Assembly: GCA_945861875.1 (NCBI GenBank) | Contig: CAMAWC010000002.1 | Span: 25,766-89,765, forward strand | Origin: Bordetella parapertussis | GTDB lineage: Bacteria > Pseudomonadota > Gammaproteobacteria > Burkholderiales > SG8-39 | Direction: 5' to 3' | DNA length: 64,000 nt | Shown here: in pieces, positions 47,001-56,332 of the stretch | Layout: the number at the start of each line of letters is the position of its first letter | Numbering within the stretch: the stretch's first letter is position 1 | Made by a program: the position numbers and the translations under genes | Notes under the pieces: generated by a model | What the model was told of the DNA's origin: nothing | What the model saw: only the letters and a program-made list of their open reading frames with translations | Database searches by the model: none

Positions 47001-47083
47001 TTGTCATTCCGAGGCCGCAGGCCGAGGAATCTGCTTCGTGCTCCCCCTGAAAAGCAGATTCCTCGTTTCACTCGGAATGACAA
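47001..47083. repeat. GTCATTCC-ended palindromic element with nested inner palindrome
   Basis: Outer arms TTGTCATTCCGAG (47001-47013) and CTCGGAATGACAA (47071-47083). An inner inverted repeat GAGGAATCTGCTT / AAGCAGATTCCTC lies at 47024-47036 and 47052-47064. Between the SDR start and the ubiA stop, with no coding content. Confidence 0.85.
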
Positions 47084-47106
47084 AATTCGGATTGTTAGCG
47101 ATGCCT

Positions 47107-47979
47107 TTAAATCCATTTCCTGCTTTCGTAGTTAAGAACAATGCCGGCGAATATCGCGGCACCCAGCCAGTTGTTGTGCACGAACGCCCTGAAGCAACCG
47201 TCACGGTCACGGCCGCGAATGAGCGTGTAGTGGTACAAGGCCATGCCGGCGGCCACCGCAAGGCCGGCGTAATAAAACAGGTTAAAGCGCAGCCGCCAGC
47301 CCACCCAGGTCATGACGGCGAACATCGCGGCGTAACTCAGCATCACCGCCACCACGTCCCAGCGGCCGAAGGTGATCGCCGAGGTGCGGATGCCGATTCT
47401 CAGGTCATCATCACGATCGACCATGGCGTATTCCGTGTCGTAGGCAATCGCCCAGAGGATGTTGGCGCCAAGCAGCACCCACGCAAACCAGTGCACCGCA
47501 CCGTTATTCGCGGCGAACGCCATCGGGATGCCAAAGCCGAAGGCGATGCCCAGGTAGGCCTGCGGCATGGCGAAAAAACGCTTCGCATAGGGATACGTCA
47601 TGGCGACGAACAGCGCGCCGAACGACCAGGCGATGGTCTGCCAGTTAAGAAGCAACACCAGCGAAAACGCCAGCAGCGCAAGGAACAAGGCCAGCAGCCG
47701 CGCCTCCTTGCGCGTCACCGTGCCCGCCGGCAGCGGCCGGTTGCGCGTGCGCTTCACATGGCGGTCGAACTCGACATCGACGCTGTCGTTCCAGACACAG
47801 CCGGCCGAGCGCATCAACAGGGTACCGAGGCAAAAAATGACCACCACCGCCCAATCAGGCCGGCCCCTCGCGCTGATCCACACCGCCCACAGCGTCGGCC
47901 ACAGCAGCAGCAGCGTGCCGATGGGCTTGTCGAGTCGCATCAGGCGCTCGTACTCGGTCAGGCGTTGCTTGATATCCAT
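47107..47979 (-). CDS. ubiA: 4-hydroxybenzoate polyprenyltransferase
   Basis: 290 residues from the ATG at 47979. Nine or so membrane helices. The two Asp-rich motifs that bind Mg-polyprenyl diphosphate are NDSVDVEFD and DRDDDLRIG. It attaches the isoprenoid tail to 4-hydroxybenzoate. Its partner ubiD lies 1.2 kb on, across the SDR gene. Confidence 0.96.
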   Translation of the reverse strand: MDIKQRLTEYERLMRLDKPIGTLLLLWPTLWAVWISARGRPDWAVVVIFCLGTLLMRSAGCVWNDSVDVEFDRHVKRTRNRPLPAGTVTRKEARLLALFLALLAFSLVLLLNWQTIAWSFGALFVAMTYPYAKRFFAMPQAYLGIAFGFGIPMAFAANNGAVHWFAWVLLGANILWAIAYDTEYAMVDRDDDLRIGIRTSAITFGRWDVVAVMLSYAAMFAVMTWVGWRLRFNLFYYAGLAVAAGMALYHYTLIRGRDRDGCFRAFVHNNWLGAAIFAGIVLNYESRKWI

Positions 47980-47998
47980 TTCCAATAACCCCTAATCT

Positions 47999-48078
47999 GT
48001 CATTCCGGGCAAAGCGAGGAATCTGCTTTTCAGTGGCCGTAAAAAGCAGGTTCTTCGGCCTACGGCCTCAGAATGACA
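47999..48078. repeat. GTCATTCC-ended element upstream of ubiA
   Basis: TGTCATTCC (47999-48007) and GAATGACA (48071-48078), an 80-bp palindromic unit with an inner AGCAGATTCC-type repeat degenerate on one side. Part of the 300-bp gap upstream of ubiA (47980-48280). Confidence 0.7.
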
Positions 48079-48095
48079 ATGCTGGGAGGCCTTAT

Positions 48096-48234
48096 TTAAG
48101 GAAGCTCTGATTAAGTCCATAAATCGTCATTCCCGCGAAAGCGGGAATCCATTTTGACTCAATGAATCCACGCTTTAGGTCAAGGTGGATTCCCGCTTTC
48201 GCGGGAATGACGGACTTAATCAGAGCTTCCTTAA
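48096..48234. repeat. Long inverted repeat (about 139 bp, 23-bp perfect ends)
   Basis: Ends TTAAGGAAGCTCTGATTAAG (extends to 48118) and its exact complement at 48212-48234. Inside are two copies of ATTCCCGC...GCGGGAAT: CATTCCCGCGAAAGCGGGAA on the left and its mirror on the right. Same repeat type as the one at 63811-64000, here without any insertion. Confidence 0.9.
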
Positions 48235-48280
48235 TTCCGAAACGCAGTGGATTTTAGCCTGATACAGGCTCAGGCCCGCT

Positions 48281-50413
48281 TCAGGCTTTAAGGTAGTCGT
48301 GCCGTCCGCCGAGCCAGCGCTCGAGGTGCCGCGCCGCCTGCTGCGGATGATTTTGCAGCAGGCGGTCCGCCGCCTCGCGCGCGTCCACGAGCAAATCAGC
48401 GTCGGTCGCGAGGTCGGCAAAACGCAGCAGGGGCGCGCCGCTCTGGCGCAAGCCAAGCATCTCGCCAGGCCCGCGCAACTCCAGGTCGCGCTGGGCGATG
48501 ACAAAGCCGTCGCTGCTTTCAAAAATAATCTTCAGCCTTGCCCGCGCGCCCTCGGACAAGGGGTTCTGGTAGAGCAGGATGCAGGCGCTGTCATGGGCGC
48601 CGCGCCCGACGCGGCCGCGCAACTGATGCAGTTGCGACAGGCCGAAGCGCTCGGCGTGCTCGATCACCATCAACGAGGCGTTGGGCACGTCGACGCCGAC
48701 CTCGATCACCGTGGTGGCAACCAGCAGGTTCACTTCGCCGGCGACAAACGCGCGCATCACCGCCGCCTTTTCCGCCGGCGGCAGGCGGCCGTGCACCAGC
48801 CCCACATGCAGGCCGGGCAGGTCGGCGGTGAGCTTGAAGTGCGTGTCAATCGCCGTCTGCAATTGCAAGGTTTCCGATTCCTCGATCAGGGGGCATACCC
48901 AATAGACCTGGCGACCGCCCTCGCAGGCCTCGCGCACGCGCGCGAGCACCTCGTCACGGCGCGCCTCGCCGATGAGCTTGGTGATCACCGGCCGGCGCCC
49001 CGGCGGCAACTCGTCGACCACCGAGACATCAAGGTCGGCGTAATAGCTCATCGACAGCGTGCGCGGGATGGGTGTGGCGCTCATCATCAACTGGTGCGGC
49101 CACAGGCCGGCGAGCGAATTACGGCCTTTTTTTCGCAACGCGAGGCGCTGGCCAACCCCGAAACGGTGCTGCTCGTCGATGATGGCGAGGCCCAGCCGGT
49201 CAAACTCGACATGGTCCTGAAAGAGGGCGTGGGTGCCCACGGCAACCGCCGCCCCGCCGCTCGCAATCGCCGCCGTCGCCGCATCGCGCTCGCGCTTTTT
49301 CAGGCTGCCGGTGAGCCAGGTCACCGCCACACCCAGCGGCGCCAGCCACTCGGAAAACTTGCGAAAATTCTGCTCGGCGAGAATCTCCGTCGGCGCCATC
49401 ACCGCCGCCTGCCAGCCCGATTCGACCGCACGCAACACCGCCAGCGCCGCCACCACCGTCTTGCCGCTGCCCACGTCTCCCTGCAACAGGCGGTTCATCG
49501 GGTGCGGTTCGGCCAGATCATGCTCGATTTCGCCCCAGCAGCGCAGCTGCGCCGCGGTCAGCTTGAAGGGCAGTCCTTGTTGCAAGCCGCCGGTGAGCGC
49601 GCCCGGCTGCGCCAGGCGCGGCGCGTTGCGCGCGCGGCGCTCGCGATAGTGCAGGCGCATCGACAACTGCTGCGCCAGCAATTCATCGAACTTCATGCGC
49701 CGCCAGGCGCGATGGTTGCGCGCCGACAAGCCCTCGGGCGCCATGCCCGGCTGCGGGTGATGCAGCAGGGCCAGCGCCGCGGCGAACGAGGGCAGGTCGA
49801 GCGGCGCGGTCACCTCTTCGGGCAGCGTATCCGATAAGTCGCTGCGTTCGAGCTCATGGACAATCAACTTGCGCAAGGTGTACTGGCCGAGGCCGGCGGT
49901 GGTCGGGTAGACCGGCGTCAGCGCATCGGACAGCGCGGCACCGGCGCGCACCACGGTAAAACGCGGATGAATCATTTCGCCGCCAAAAAAACCCGCGCGC
50001 GCTTCACCGAATACGCGTACCCGCGCCCCGGGTGCGAGCACTTTTTGCTGGCTGGGATAAAAATTCATGAAGCGCAGCCACATCTCGCCGCTAGCGTCGG
50101 CGATTTTCACCACCAGTTGCCGGCGCGGCCGGTAGGCGACGGTGCAATCGACGACATTGCCCTCGATCTGTACGGGAACACCGTCGAGCACCTCGGAAAT
50201 CGGCGTCAGGCGGGTCTCGTCCTCGTAGCGCAAGGGCAGGTGCAGCGCGAGGTCGTGGCTGCGCGTGAGGCCCAGCTTGAGCAGTTTTTGCACCATCACC
50301 GGGCTGAAGCCGGGAAAGCGCGCGGCAAGCGCGGCTTTGTTCGCCTGCGCGGCCTCGCCCGTGGCGACCCGGGCGGGCTTTGCCGCCGGCTTTGCGCGTT
50401 TTTTGGGCGTCAC
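48281..50413 (-). CDS. recG: ATP-dependent DNA helicase RecG
   Basis: 710 residues, from a GTG at 50413. Branch-migrating helicase that remodels stalled forks. OB-fold wedge domain at the N-terminal third, then motif I LLQGDVGSGKTVVAAL, the DEQH box IIDEQHRFGVGQR, and motif VI QLRGRVGRG. Stands alone on the minus strand downstream of ridA, with a 300-bp repeat-filled gap beyond it. Confidence 0.97.
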   Translation of the reverse strand: MTPKKRAKPAAKPARVATGEAAQANKAALAARFPGFSPVMVQKLLKLGLTRSHDLALHLPLRYEDETRLTPISEVLDGVPVQIEGNVVDCTVAYRPRRQLVVKIADASGEMWLRFMNFYPSQQKVLAPGARVRVFGEARAGFFGGEMIHPRFTVVRAGAALSDALTPVYPTTAGLGQYTLRKLIVHELERSDLSDTLPEEVTAPLDLPSFAAALALLHHPQPGMAPEGLSARNHRAWRRMKFDELLAQQLSMRLHYRERRARNAPRLAQPGALTGGLQQGLPFKLTAAQLRCWGEIEHDLAEPHPMNRLLQGDVGSGKTVVAALAVLRAVESGWQAAVMAPTEILAEQNFRKFSEWLAPLGVAVTWLTGSLKKRERDAATAAIASGGAAVAVGTHALFQDHVEFDRLGLAIIDEQHRFGVGQRLALRKKGRNSLAGLWPHQLMMSATPIPRTLSMSYYADLDVSVVDELPPGRRPVITKLIGEARRDEVLARVREACEGGRQVYWVCPLIEESETLQLQTAIDTHFKLTADLPGLHVGLVHGRLPPAEKAAVMRAFVAGEVNLLVATTVIEVGVDVPNASLMVIEHAERFGLSQLHQLRGRVGRGAHDSACILLYQNPLSEGARARLKIIFESSDGFVIAQRDLELRGPGEMLGLRQSGAPLLRFADLATDADLLVDAREAADRLLQNHPQQAARHLERWLGGRHDYLKA

Positions 50414-50433
50414 TGTAGGGGTATCACTGGGTT

Positions 50434-50471
50434 GATGTCACGATCTTGACGTCACGATATCGACGTCAATC
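50434..50471. repeat. Three 14-bp tandem repeats (GACGTCACGAT type) between recG and ridA
   Basis: GATGTCACGATCTT, GACGTCACGATATC, then a partial GACGTCAATC. They carry TGACGTCA palindromes and span the ridA stop codon. Confidence 0.75.
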
Positions 50472-50853
50472 AGGAGGCAAACACCAGCACCGCATCCGCC
50501 TCGACCAGCGCGCCGCGCGGCAGCGCCGCCACCCCCACCGCGGCGCGCGCCGGATAAGGCTGCGCCACATACTGCGCCATGATTTCGTTGACCTTGGCGA
50601 AATGCGCGAGATCGGTAAGGTATACGGTCAGCTTGACCGCATCGGCGAGCGAACCACCGGAGGCTGCGGCCACCGCGGCCAGGTTACGAAACACCTGGTG
50701 GATTTGCGCCTCGACACCGTCGACCAACTGCATGGTTTTCGGATCGAGCGCGATCTGGCCGGACAGGTAGACCGTGGTGCCGCAGCGTATCGCCTGCGAA
50801 TAGGTGCCGATGGCGGCAGGGGCGTCAGGCGTGTTGATGGCTTGCTTGGACAT
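50470..50853 (-). CDS. ridA: RidA family enamine/imine deaminase
   Basis: 127 residues. Trimeric enzyme that hydrolyses reactive 2-aminoacrylate. The catalytic Arg lies in [19 protein letters not shown], and the YSQAI and LSGQIALDP stretches of the family are present. Short 14-bp repeats cross its stop. Confidence 0.95.
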   Translation of the reverse strand: MSKQAINTPDAPAAIGTYSQAIRCGTTVYLSGQIALDPKTMQLVDGVEAQIHQVFRNLAAVAAASGGSLADAVKLTVYLTDLAHFAKVNEIMAQYVAQPYPARAAVGVAALPRGALVEADAVLVFAS

Positions 50854-50976
50854 GCGGGCATCCCTTTTGCGGTGGCAGTTGTCGTTGGCTTGTCGTTGGC
50901 TTCGGGTGGGCGCGCGCCCTGCCCTGGACTATAATTGCGCCCAGAGCGCTTCAGTCGCAATTCGCGCCTATCTTAA

Positions 50977-51321
50977 ATGACCTCCCCCGCCCCCGCCATA
51001 CTGGCAAGCTTTATCAAGCTCATCGGCACCCCCAGGGACGGTTCCCTGCTGCGCTTTTCGCTCGGCAACGAATACCTCAAGGCGGGCGACGCGGCGCAGG
51101 CCGTGGTGCATCTGCGCGAGGCGGTGGCCAAAGACCCGGACTACTCGGCCGCCTGGAAACTGCTTGGCAAGGCCCTTGCTGACAGCGGCGATGCGCCCGG
51201 CGCGCTCGCCGCCTACCGCAGCGGCATTACCGCCGCAGAAAAAAAGGGCGACAAACAGGCGGCAAGGGAAATGACCGTGTTCGCACGGCGCCTGGCCGCA
51301 CAACTTGGCGGGGTCGACTGA
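50977..51321 (+). CDS. Small TPR protein
   Basis: 114 residues with about two TPR units (LLRFSLGNEYLKAGDAAQAV; AAWKLLGKALADSGDAPGAL). No signal peptide. Two bp separate its stop from the ATG of the permease gene, so co-expression is likely. Role unknown. Confidence 0.8.
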   Translation: MTSPAPAILASFIKLIGTPRDGSLLRFSLGNEYLKAGDAAQAVVHLREAVAKDPDYSAAWKLLGKALADSGDAPGALAAYRSGITAAEKKGDKQAAREMTVFARRLAAQLGGVD

Positions 51322-51323
51322 GC

Positions 51324-53285
51324 ATGGCCCGCGGCACGCTACACGACAAGCTTTTCGGTGCGCCGCTTGACCCGATGAACAAAAAAACGCGCCACGGCAT
51401 CGCCCTGGTGGCCTTTATTGCGTGGGTGGGCCTTGGCGCGGACGGCATTTCGTCTTCCTGTTACGGCCCCGAGGAGGCATTCCGCGCCCTTGGCGAACAC
51501 ACCCACCTCGGGCTGTATCTCGCACTGGCGACGGCGGTGACGGTATTCATCATCGCCCTCGCCTACAACCAGGTGATCGAGTTGTTTCCCACCGGCGGCG
51601 GCGGTTACCGCGTTGCGACCAAGCTGCTCGGGCCCTACGCCGGCGTCATCTCCGGCGCGGCGCTGATCCTCGATTACGTGCTGACCATTTCCATTTCCAT
51701 CGCCAGCGGCGTCGATGCCATGTTCAGCCTGCTGCCGCTTGGCTTCCAGGCCTACAAACTCGGCACGGAGATCATGCTGATCGTCGTGCTGACCGCACTC
51801 AACCTGCGCGGCATGAAGGAAGTCATCACCATCCTGCTGCCGATTTTTCTCGGCTTTGTCATCACCCATGCGCTGCTCATCGTCTACGGCACGCTCGCCC
51901 ACGTCGACATGATTCCGGCCCTTATCCCGGCAACGCTGGCCGAAACGTCAAGGTTGTCGAGCGAACTGGGCTGGGCGCATGTGGCCGCGCTGATGCTGCT
52001 CGCCTACTCGCAGGGCGGCGGCACCTACACCGGCCTTGAGGCGGTTTCGAACAACGTCAACGTTCTCGCCGAACCGCGGGTGCAGACCGGCAAGGCCACC
52101 ATGCTCTACATGGCGTTGTCCCTCGCCTTTACCGCCGGCGGCATCATCCTGCTGTACCTGTTGTGGGACGCGAAACCGGTCGAGGGACAGACGCTCAATG
52201 CCGTGGTGTTCGGATCCATCATCCGCAGCCTCGGCTGGGAGAGCGAACTGATGATCCAGGGCGCGATCATCCTGGTGCTGGCGCTCGAAGCCGGGCTGCT
52301 GTTTGTCGCCGCCAACACCGGTTTTCTGGGCGGACCGGCGGTGCTCTCGAACATGGCCGCCGACTCCTGGGTGCCGCACAAGTTCCGCTACCTGTCGACG
52401 CGCCTGGTGACCGAAAACGGCATCCTGGTGATGGGCCTCGCCGGCCTTGCCATCCTGCTGGTGACCGGCGGCAGCGTGTCGCTGCTGGTGATCCTCTACA
52501 GCGTCAGCGTGTTCCTCACCTTCGCCATTTCGCTGTTCGGCCTGTGCGCCTACTGGTGGCGCAGCCGCGCCAAACAAAAGAAATGGCTCGGGCGCCTGCT
52601 GCTCTCGGCCTCGGGCTTTGTCGTGTGCGCCGGCATCCTCGCCATGCTGCTGTCGGAAAAATTCTTCGACGGCGGCTGGATCGCCGCCCTGATCATCGCC
52701 GCCATCGTCGCGCTGTGCATCGCCATTCGCGGTCATTACTTCAAGACCAAGCAGCAACTGCGCGCGCTGGATGCCACCTTCGAAGCGGTCGCCTTCGGCA
52801 GCGTGACCAACCCGCCGGCGCCCGACCCGGCCAAGCCCACCGCGGTATTCCTGGTCGGCTCCAGCCGCGGCGGCGGGCTGCACGCCCTGCTCTGGGTGCA
52901 GCGCATGTTCCCCGGACATTTTTTCAATTTCATATTCATCAACGCGCGCACCGTCGACTCACAGGCCTACGGCGGCGGCGAGGAAATGGACGTGATGAAG
53001 GTCGAGGCCAATTCCTCGCTGCGCTATTTCGACAACTTCTGCAACAGCAAGGGCTGGGCGGCCAAGTCCTACCTCGCCTTTGGCACCGACCCGATCGACG
53101 ACTTCTCCAGTCTGTGCGAAAAAGTCCACGCAGACTTCCCCAACAGCATCTTTTTCACCAGCAAGCTGATTTTCGCGCGCGACAACTGGTTCACCCGCCA
53201 GTTGCATAACGAGGCGGCGCTGGTATTGCAACGACGCCTGCACCTGCACGGCCTGCAAATGATCATCCTGCCGATGAAACTGTGA
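51324..53285 (+). CDS. APC-superfamily permease with C-terminal cytosolic domain (KimA-like)
   Basis: 653 residues with about 12 membrane segments. The first-helix motif WVGLGADGISSSCYGPEEAF is like the potassium permease KimA, and a soluble domain of about 150 residues follows (about 490-653, starting after IRGHYFKTKQQLRAL), with a nucleotide-binding-like AVFLVGSSRGGGLHAL. KimA imports potassium with protons; other APC members carry amino acids. The potassium reading is tentative. Confidence 0.75.
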   Translation: MARGTLHDKLFGAPLDPMNKKTRHGIALVAFIAWVGLGADGISSSCYGPEEAFRALGEHTHLGLYLALATAVTVFIIALAYNQVIELFPTGGGGYRVATKLLGPYAGVISGAALILDYVLTISISIASGVDAMFSLLPLGFQAYKLGTEIMLIVVLTALNLRGMKEVITILLPIFLGFVITHALLIVYGTLAHVDMIPALIPATLAETSRLSSELGWAHVAALMLLAYSQGGGTYTGLEAVSNNVNVLAEPRVQTGKATMLYMALSLAFTAGGIILLYLLWDAKPVEGQTLNAVVFGSIIRSLGWESELMIQGAIILVLALEAGLLFVAANTGFLGGPAVLSNMAADSWVPHKFRYLSTRLVTENGILVMGLAGLAILLVTGGSVSLLVILYSVSVFLTFAISLFGLCAYWWRSRAKQKKWLGRLLLSASGFVVCAGILAMLLSEKFFDGGWIAALIIAAIVALCIAIRGHYFKTKQQLRALDATFEAVAFGSVTNPPAPDPAKPTAVFLVGSSRGGGLHALLWVQRMFPGHFFNFIFINARTVDSQAYGGGEEMDVMKVEANSSLRYFDNFCNSKGWAAKSYLAFGTDPIDDFSSLCEKVHADFPNSIFFTSKLIFARDNWFTRQLHNEAALVLQRRLHLHGLQMIILPMKL

Positions 53286-53337
53286 CCGGAACGACGGCCG
53301 GCGCCGCGCTATAGCCAGGGTCAAAATGAATTCCCGC

Positions 53338-53421
53338 TTGGCCGTTCCTCGAAACTTCTTCTCGCTGCGCGAGACTCGTTTGGCCGTTCCTCGAAACTTC
53401 GTCTCGCTGCGCGAGACTCGT
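53338..53421 (-). repeat. Tandem pair of 42-bp units inserted in a palindromic repeat (copy 1)
   Basis: Minus-strand unit begins ACGAGTCTCGCGCAGCGAGA and has two copies (53380-53421 and 53338-53379, one mismatch). Flanks match the host repeat seen uninserted at 48096: CGTGAAA on one side and GCGGGAATT on the other. Each unit contains the hairpin GTCTCGC-GCA-GCGAGAC. Confidence 0.9.
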
Positions 53422-53632
53422 TTTCACGGGGATGACGACGCTGCGGTGCATGGGTGTTGCGTTGGGGCACGGGCTTTGCAGCGCCATCGCGGCCGAGTCG
53501 TGGGTTGGCAATCGGGTTGGAAATCGCCGGATGGGTGGCCGGATTCGTGATAAAAGAGCGGGTGTTCGCGTTGCTTTGGCTGAGGCGTGCCACAGCGCAC
53601 CCCGGCATGCCGGCTCAAGCCATGCGCATCGC

Positions 53633-53712
53633 GCATCGGCGCATCGGCGCATCGGCGCATCGGCGCACCGGCGCACCGGCACACTGGCACACTGGCGCAC
53701 CGGCACACCGGC
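53633..53712. repeat. Ten-copy 8-bp microsatellite
   Basis: Ten contiguous 8-bp units: GCATCGGC x4, GCACCGGC x2, ACACTGGC x2, GCACCGGC, ACACCGGC. 80 bp in all, ending about 75 bp before a TATAAT box. Confidence 0.95.
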
Positions 53713-53788
53713 CTGCCGTGGCTTTGCCGGTTCGGCCGGGCGTGGTGCGCAGGCTGAGGCGGGGGCACCGATATGATGAAAAATGGGT

Positions 53789-53794
53789 TATAAT
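53789..53794 (+). promoter_or_regulatory. -10 box of signalling cluster
   Basis: A perfect TATAAT preceded by GGGT in an AT-rich patch, 49 bp before the likely first start codon. No good -35 at 16-18 bp was found, so an activator may be needed. Confidence 0.5.
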
Positions 53795-53842
53795 GCGAAA
53801 AATGATTAATAAATAAGGAATGTGGCTTTCCCTCACTCAAAT

Positions 53843-54472
53843 ATGGCTGGCAATCCGATTCAAAAGTCTTTTTGTACCACGCGAGAAGCGGCGCGGATGC
53901 TTGGCATCTCGCTCAGTACGGCCCAGCTATGGGTGGATTCGGGCTTGCTACAGGGATGGAAGACCGATGGGGGGCATCGCCGCATTGAGCGCGCCTCCAT
54001 AGAACGACTGCTGGCCGGTTCGCCTGCCGCGACCCCATCGGCCGCCAGGGCGGACAGGCATGCATCCGTTGCGACGGGTCGGCGCCCTTTCCGTATTCTG
54101 GTGGTCGATGACCAGGAGGACTTGCTCAAGCTTTATCGTATCAACCTGGGCAAGTGGCCGCTGCAACCCAGGGTCATCACCGCCTCGAGCGCCTTCGAGG
54201 CGATGATTAAGATCGTCAGCGAAAAGCCGGATATGATGATTGCAGACCTGTTCATGCCCGATGTTGACGGAATCCAGATGTTAAGAACCATCCGCGCCGA
54301 ACCGCAACACAAAGACTTGCCGATCGTGGTGGCCACCGGCTTGTCGCCTTTTGATATCGCAGCGCATGGCGATCTGCCTGCGGGCATACCGATATTCCAG
54401 AAACCGGTTCCATTCGAGAAACTGCGGCAACTGGCCGGCGAATTGGCCTTGCGCAAGTGGCGGGAACTTTAA
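53843..54472 (+). CDS. Response regulator with N-terminal MerR/excisionase-type helix-turn-helix
   Basis: 209 residues from the ATG at 53843; a GTG 21 bp upstream is also possible, though its spacing to AAGGA is short. The N-terminal DNA-binding domain (CTTREAARMLGISLSTAQLW, WKTDGGHRRI) precedes a receiver domain with D135 in MIADLFMPD. HTH before REC is the reverse of the usual response-regulator order. First gene of a six-gene signalling run, probably its transcription factor. Confidence 0.85.
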   Translation: MAGNPIQKSFCTTREAARMLGISLSTAQLWVDSGLLQGWKTDGGHRRIERASIERLLAGSPAATPSAARADRHASVATGRRPFRILVVDDQEDLLKLYRINLGKWPLQPRVITASSAFEAMIKIVSEKPDMMIADLFMPDVDGIQMLRTIRAEPQHKDLPIVVATGLSPFDIAAHGDLPAGIPIFQKPVPFEKLRQLAGELALRKWREL

Positions 54473-54487
54473 TAAAAATTCGAATCC

Positions 54488-54850
54488 ATGAAAAAAATCC
54501 TTATCGTCGACGATCATTCCGACATTCGCAAACTGATCCGCATCACGATCGGCAGCGCCTATGAGGTTCTTGAGGCTGAAGACGGCGTGACGGCCCTGAA
54601 CATCGTCCGCAGTCAGCAGCCGAACCTGGTCGTGCTCGATATCATGATGCCCGGCGACCTGGATGGCTTGCAAGTGCTCGACGCAATCCGCGCCGATCCG
54701 GCCCTGAGGCACATCAAGGTGATCATCGTTTCGGCCCGGGGGCAGGCGCAGGATTACAAAACGGGCATTGAGCGGGGCGCAAACGGCTATCTCATCAAGC
54801 CCTTCAGTCCGATTGATCTTGTCAACAGCATCGAAGAATTCCTCAAGTGA
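54488..54850 (+). CDS. Stand-alone receiver (CheY-like) protein
   Basis: 120 residues. Phosphoacceptor D51 in LVVLDIMMPGDLDG, acidic pocket VDDHSD and the KPF switch (YLIKPFSP). No output domain. The stop TGA overlaps the next gene's GTG (GTGA). It may act as an intermediate in the phosphorelay. Confidence 0.92.
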   Translation: MKKILIVDDHSDIRKLIRITIGSAYEVLEAEDGVTALNIVRSQQPNLVVLDIMMPGDLDGLQVLDAIRADPALRHIKVIIVSARGQAQDYKTGIERGANGYLIKPFSPIDLVNSIEEFLK

Positions 54851-56304
54851 TTCCCGAAAATAGGGCAAGGCGCGCATACGAAGGTGAAGCGCGCCTGCCC
54901 GGGGCCTCGCGGGACGCGGCTCTGCATGACCAGCTATTCCGCTACGCCGAAGATATTCAGGTTCTGCTCGACAGTAACAACGAGCTCACCCGGCGCCATC
55001 GCGCACTTCGCGAATCCGGTGAAAGCGCAATGCAAGGTCAGGCCGCGCTGGAAGGGCTGATTCAGTCGACCAAAGACATATACCTGCTGACCGACGGCGC
55101 CGGCATCATTTTACAGTGCAACGCGGCGGCAACCACGTTCGCGCCGGCGCTGAAAATTTTGGGCAGTTCCCTCGCCGAGCTGGTCGCAGCGTCCCATTTG
55201 GCCGCGTATGCGCGCTTGCTCGATGAACTCGGACGGGGCGCCGAAGCATCCCCGCGGGGGCTGGAACTTTGCCTGAAAAAAAGCGCTCTGCCGGAGGGCG
55301 GCGATGTGCGCATCGTTGAGGTCAATGCAATCCCGGTCAGGGCGGAGGGCGACTTGCGCGCCATTCACTGGCTGATTCGCGATGTGACCCACATACGCGA
55401 AGTCGAATACGATTCGAAAATTTTCTCCCTGGTGCTGGGCAGCTCCGTCGAAGGCGTCTTGATCACCGACTGCGCCGGTGATATCCTTGCCGTAAACGCG
55501 GCATTTACGCGAATCACCGGCTATAGCGCCGACGAAGTGATCGGGCGCAACCCGCGCCTTCTGTCATCCGGGCTCCATGACCGCAGTTTCTATGAAAAAA
55601 TGTGGGGCTCGATGCGCGCCGAGGGGATGTGGCAGGGCCAAATCATCGACCGCAGGAAAAACGGCGAGCTCTACACCGCATGGTTCACAATGACCGCAGT
55701 GCCGGACAGTGAGGGCAAGTTTCTCAGCTACATCGCTGTTTTCGCCGATCTTACGCGCCTGCTGGAAGCCGAAAACCTCCTGTCCCACATGACCCACCAC
55801 GATGCGCTGACCCGGCTCCCCAACCGCCAATTGCTGCAGGAGCGCTTGCAGCAAATGATCAAGCTCGCCAGGCACCGCGGCGAGGCTTTCGCGCTGCTGT
55901 TGGTCGATCTTGACCGCCTCAGGCAGGCCTACGCCAGCTTCGGTCACGCCGCGGGTGATTTGTTGATGCAGGAAGTCGCCGGTCGCCTGTCCGCATCGAT
56001 TGGCGAGGTCGATACCCTCGCCCGCTTCCCTGGCGACAGGTTTGTGATTCTTGCGCCGGGTTCGAGCTCTGACGCGGACATCAGTCTTGTCGCAGAAAAG
56101 CTCCTTGCCGCAATTGCGCGGCCGCTGCTGATCGAGGGACACTCCCCTGGCATCGGCGCCAACATCGGCTGTGTGCGTTACCCGGAACATGGCGAGGATG
56201 TGGAGGCGTTGCTCGAGCACGCGGATGTCGCGTTGTACCAGGCCAAGCAGCGCGGCGCCAATACGCGCGCGATTTACCGCACCGACGGCCAAAGTCCCGC
56301 ATGA
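54847..56304 (+). CDS. PAS-PAS-GGDEF protein with degenerate active site
   Basis: 485 residues from the GTG at 54847. PAS domains at about 65-185 and 190-305 ([20 protein letters not shown] is typical), then a diguanylate-cyclase fold (315-475). The signature GGDEF is P395-G-D-R-F399, and the metal/substrate segment reads [20 protein letters not shown] rather than the usual DxFKxINDxxGHxxGD. Catalysis is unlikely, so it probably binds or senses. No membrane segment. Confidence 0.9.
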   Translation: MIPENRARRAYEGEARLPGASRDAALHDQLFRYAEDIQVLLDSNNELTRRHRALRESGESAMQGQAALEGLIQSTKDIYLLTDGAGIILQCNAAATTFAPALKILGSSLAELVAASHLAAYARLLDELGRGAEASPRGLELCLKKSALPEGGDVRIVEVNAIPVRAEGDLRAIHWLIRDVTHIREVEYDSKIFSLVLGSSVEGVLITDCAGDILAVNAAFTRITGYSADEVIGRNPRLLSSGLHDRSFYEKMWGSMRAEGMWQGQIIDRRKNGELYTAWFTMTAVPDSEGKFLSYIAVFADLTRLLEAENLLSHMTHHDALTRLPNRQLLQERLQQMIKLARHRGEAFALLLVDLDRLRQAYASFGHAAGDLLMQEVAGRLSASIGEVDTLARFPGDRFVILAPGSSSDADISLVAEKLLAAIARPLLIEGHSPGIGANIGCVRYPEHGEDVEALLEHADVALYQAKQRGANTRAIYRTDGQSPA

Positions 56305-56332
56305 GGCGCAATACCCCCCTGTCTGCGTTCGG

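Larger units (their letters stand above)
53286..53842. other. Repeat-rich intergenic region
   Basis: About 557 bp with no credible gene. It holds the tandem 42-bp units, the 8-bp microsatellite and the promoter of the signalling cluster, each listed separately. Confidence 0.8.

Noticed and set aside
48096-48234. CRISPR array
   Set aside because: The repeated ATTCCCGC/GCGGGAAT segments are arms of an inverted repeat, not regularly spaced direct repeats with spacers.
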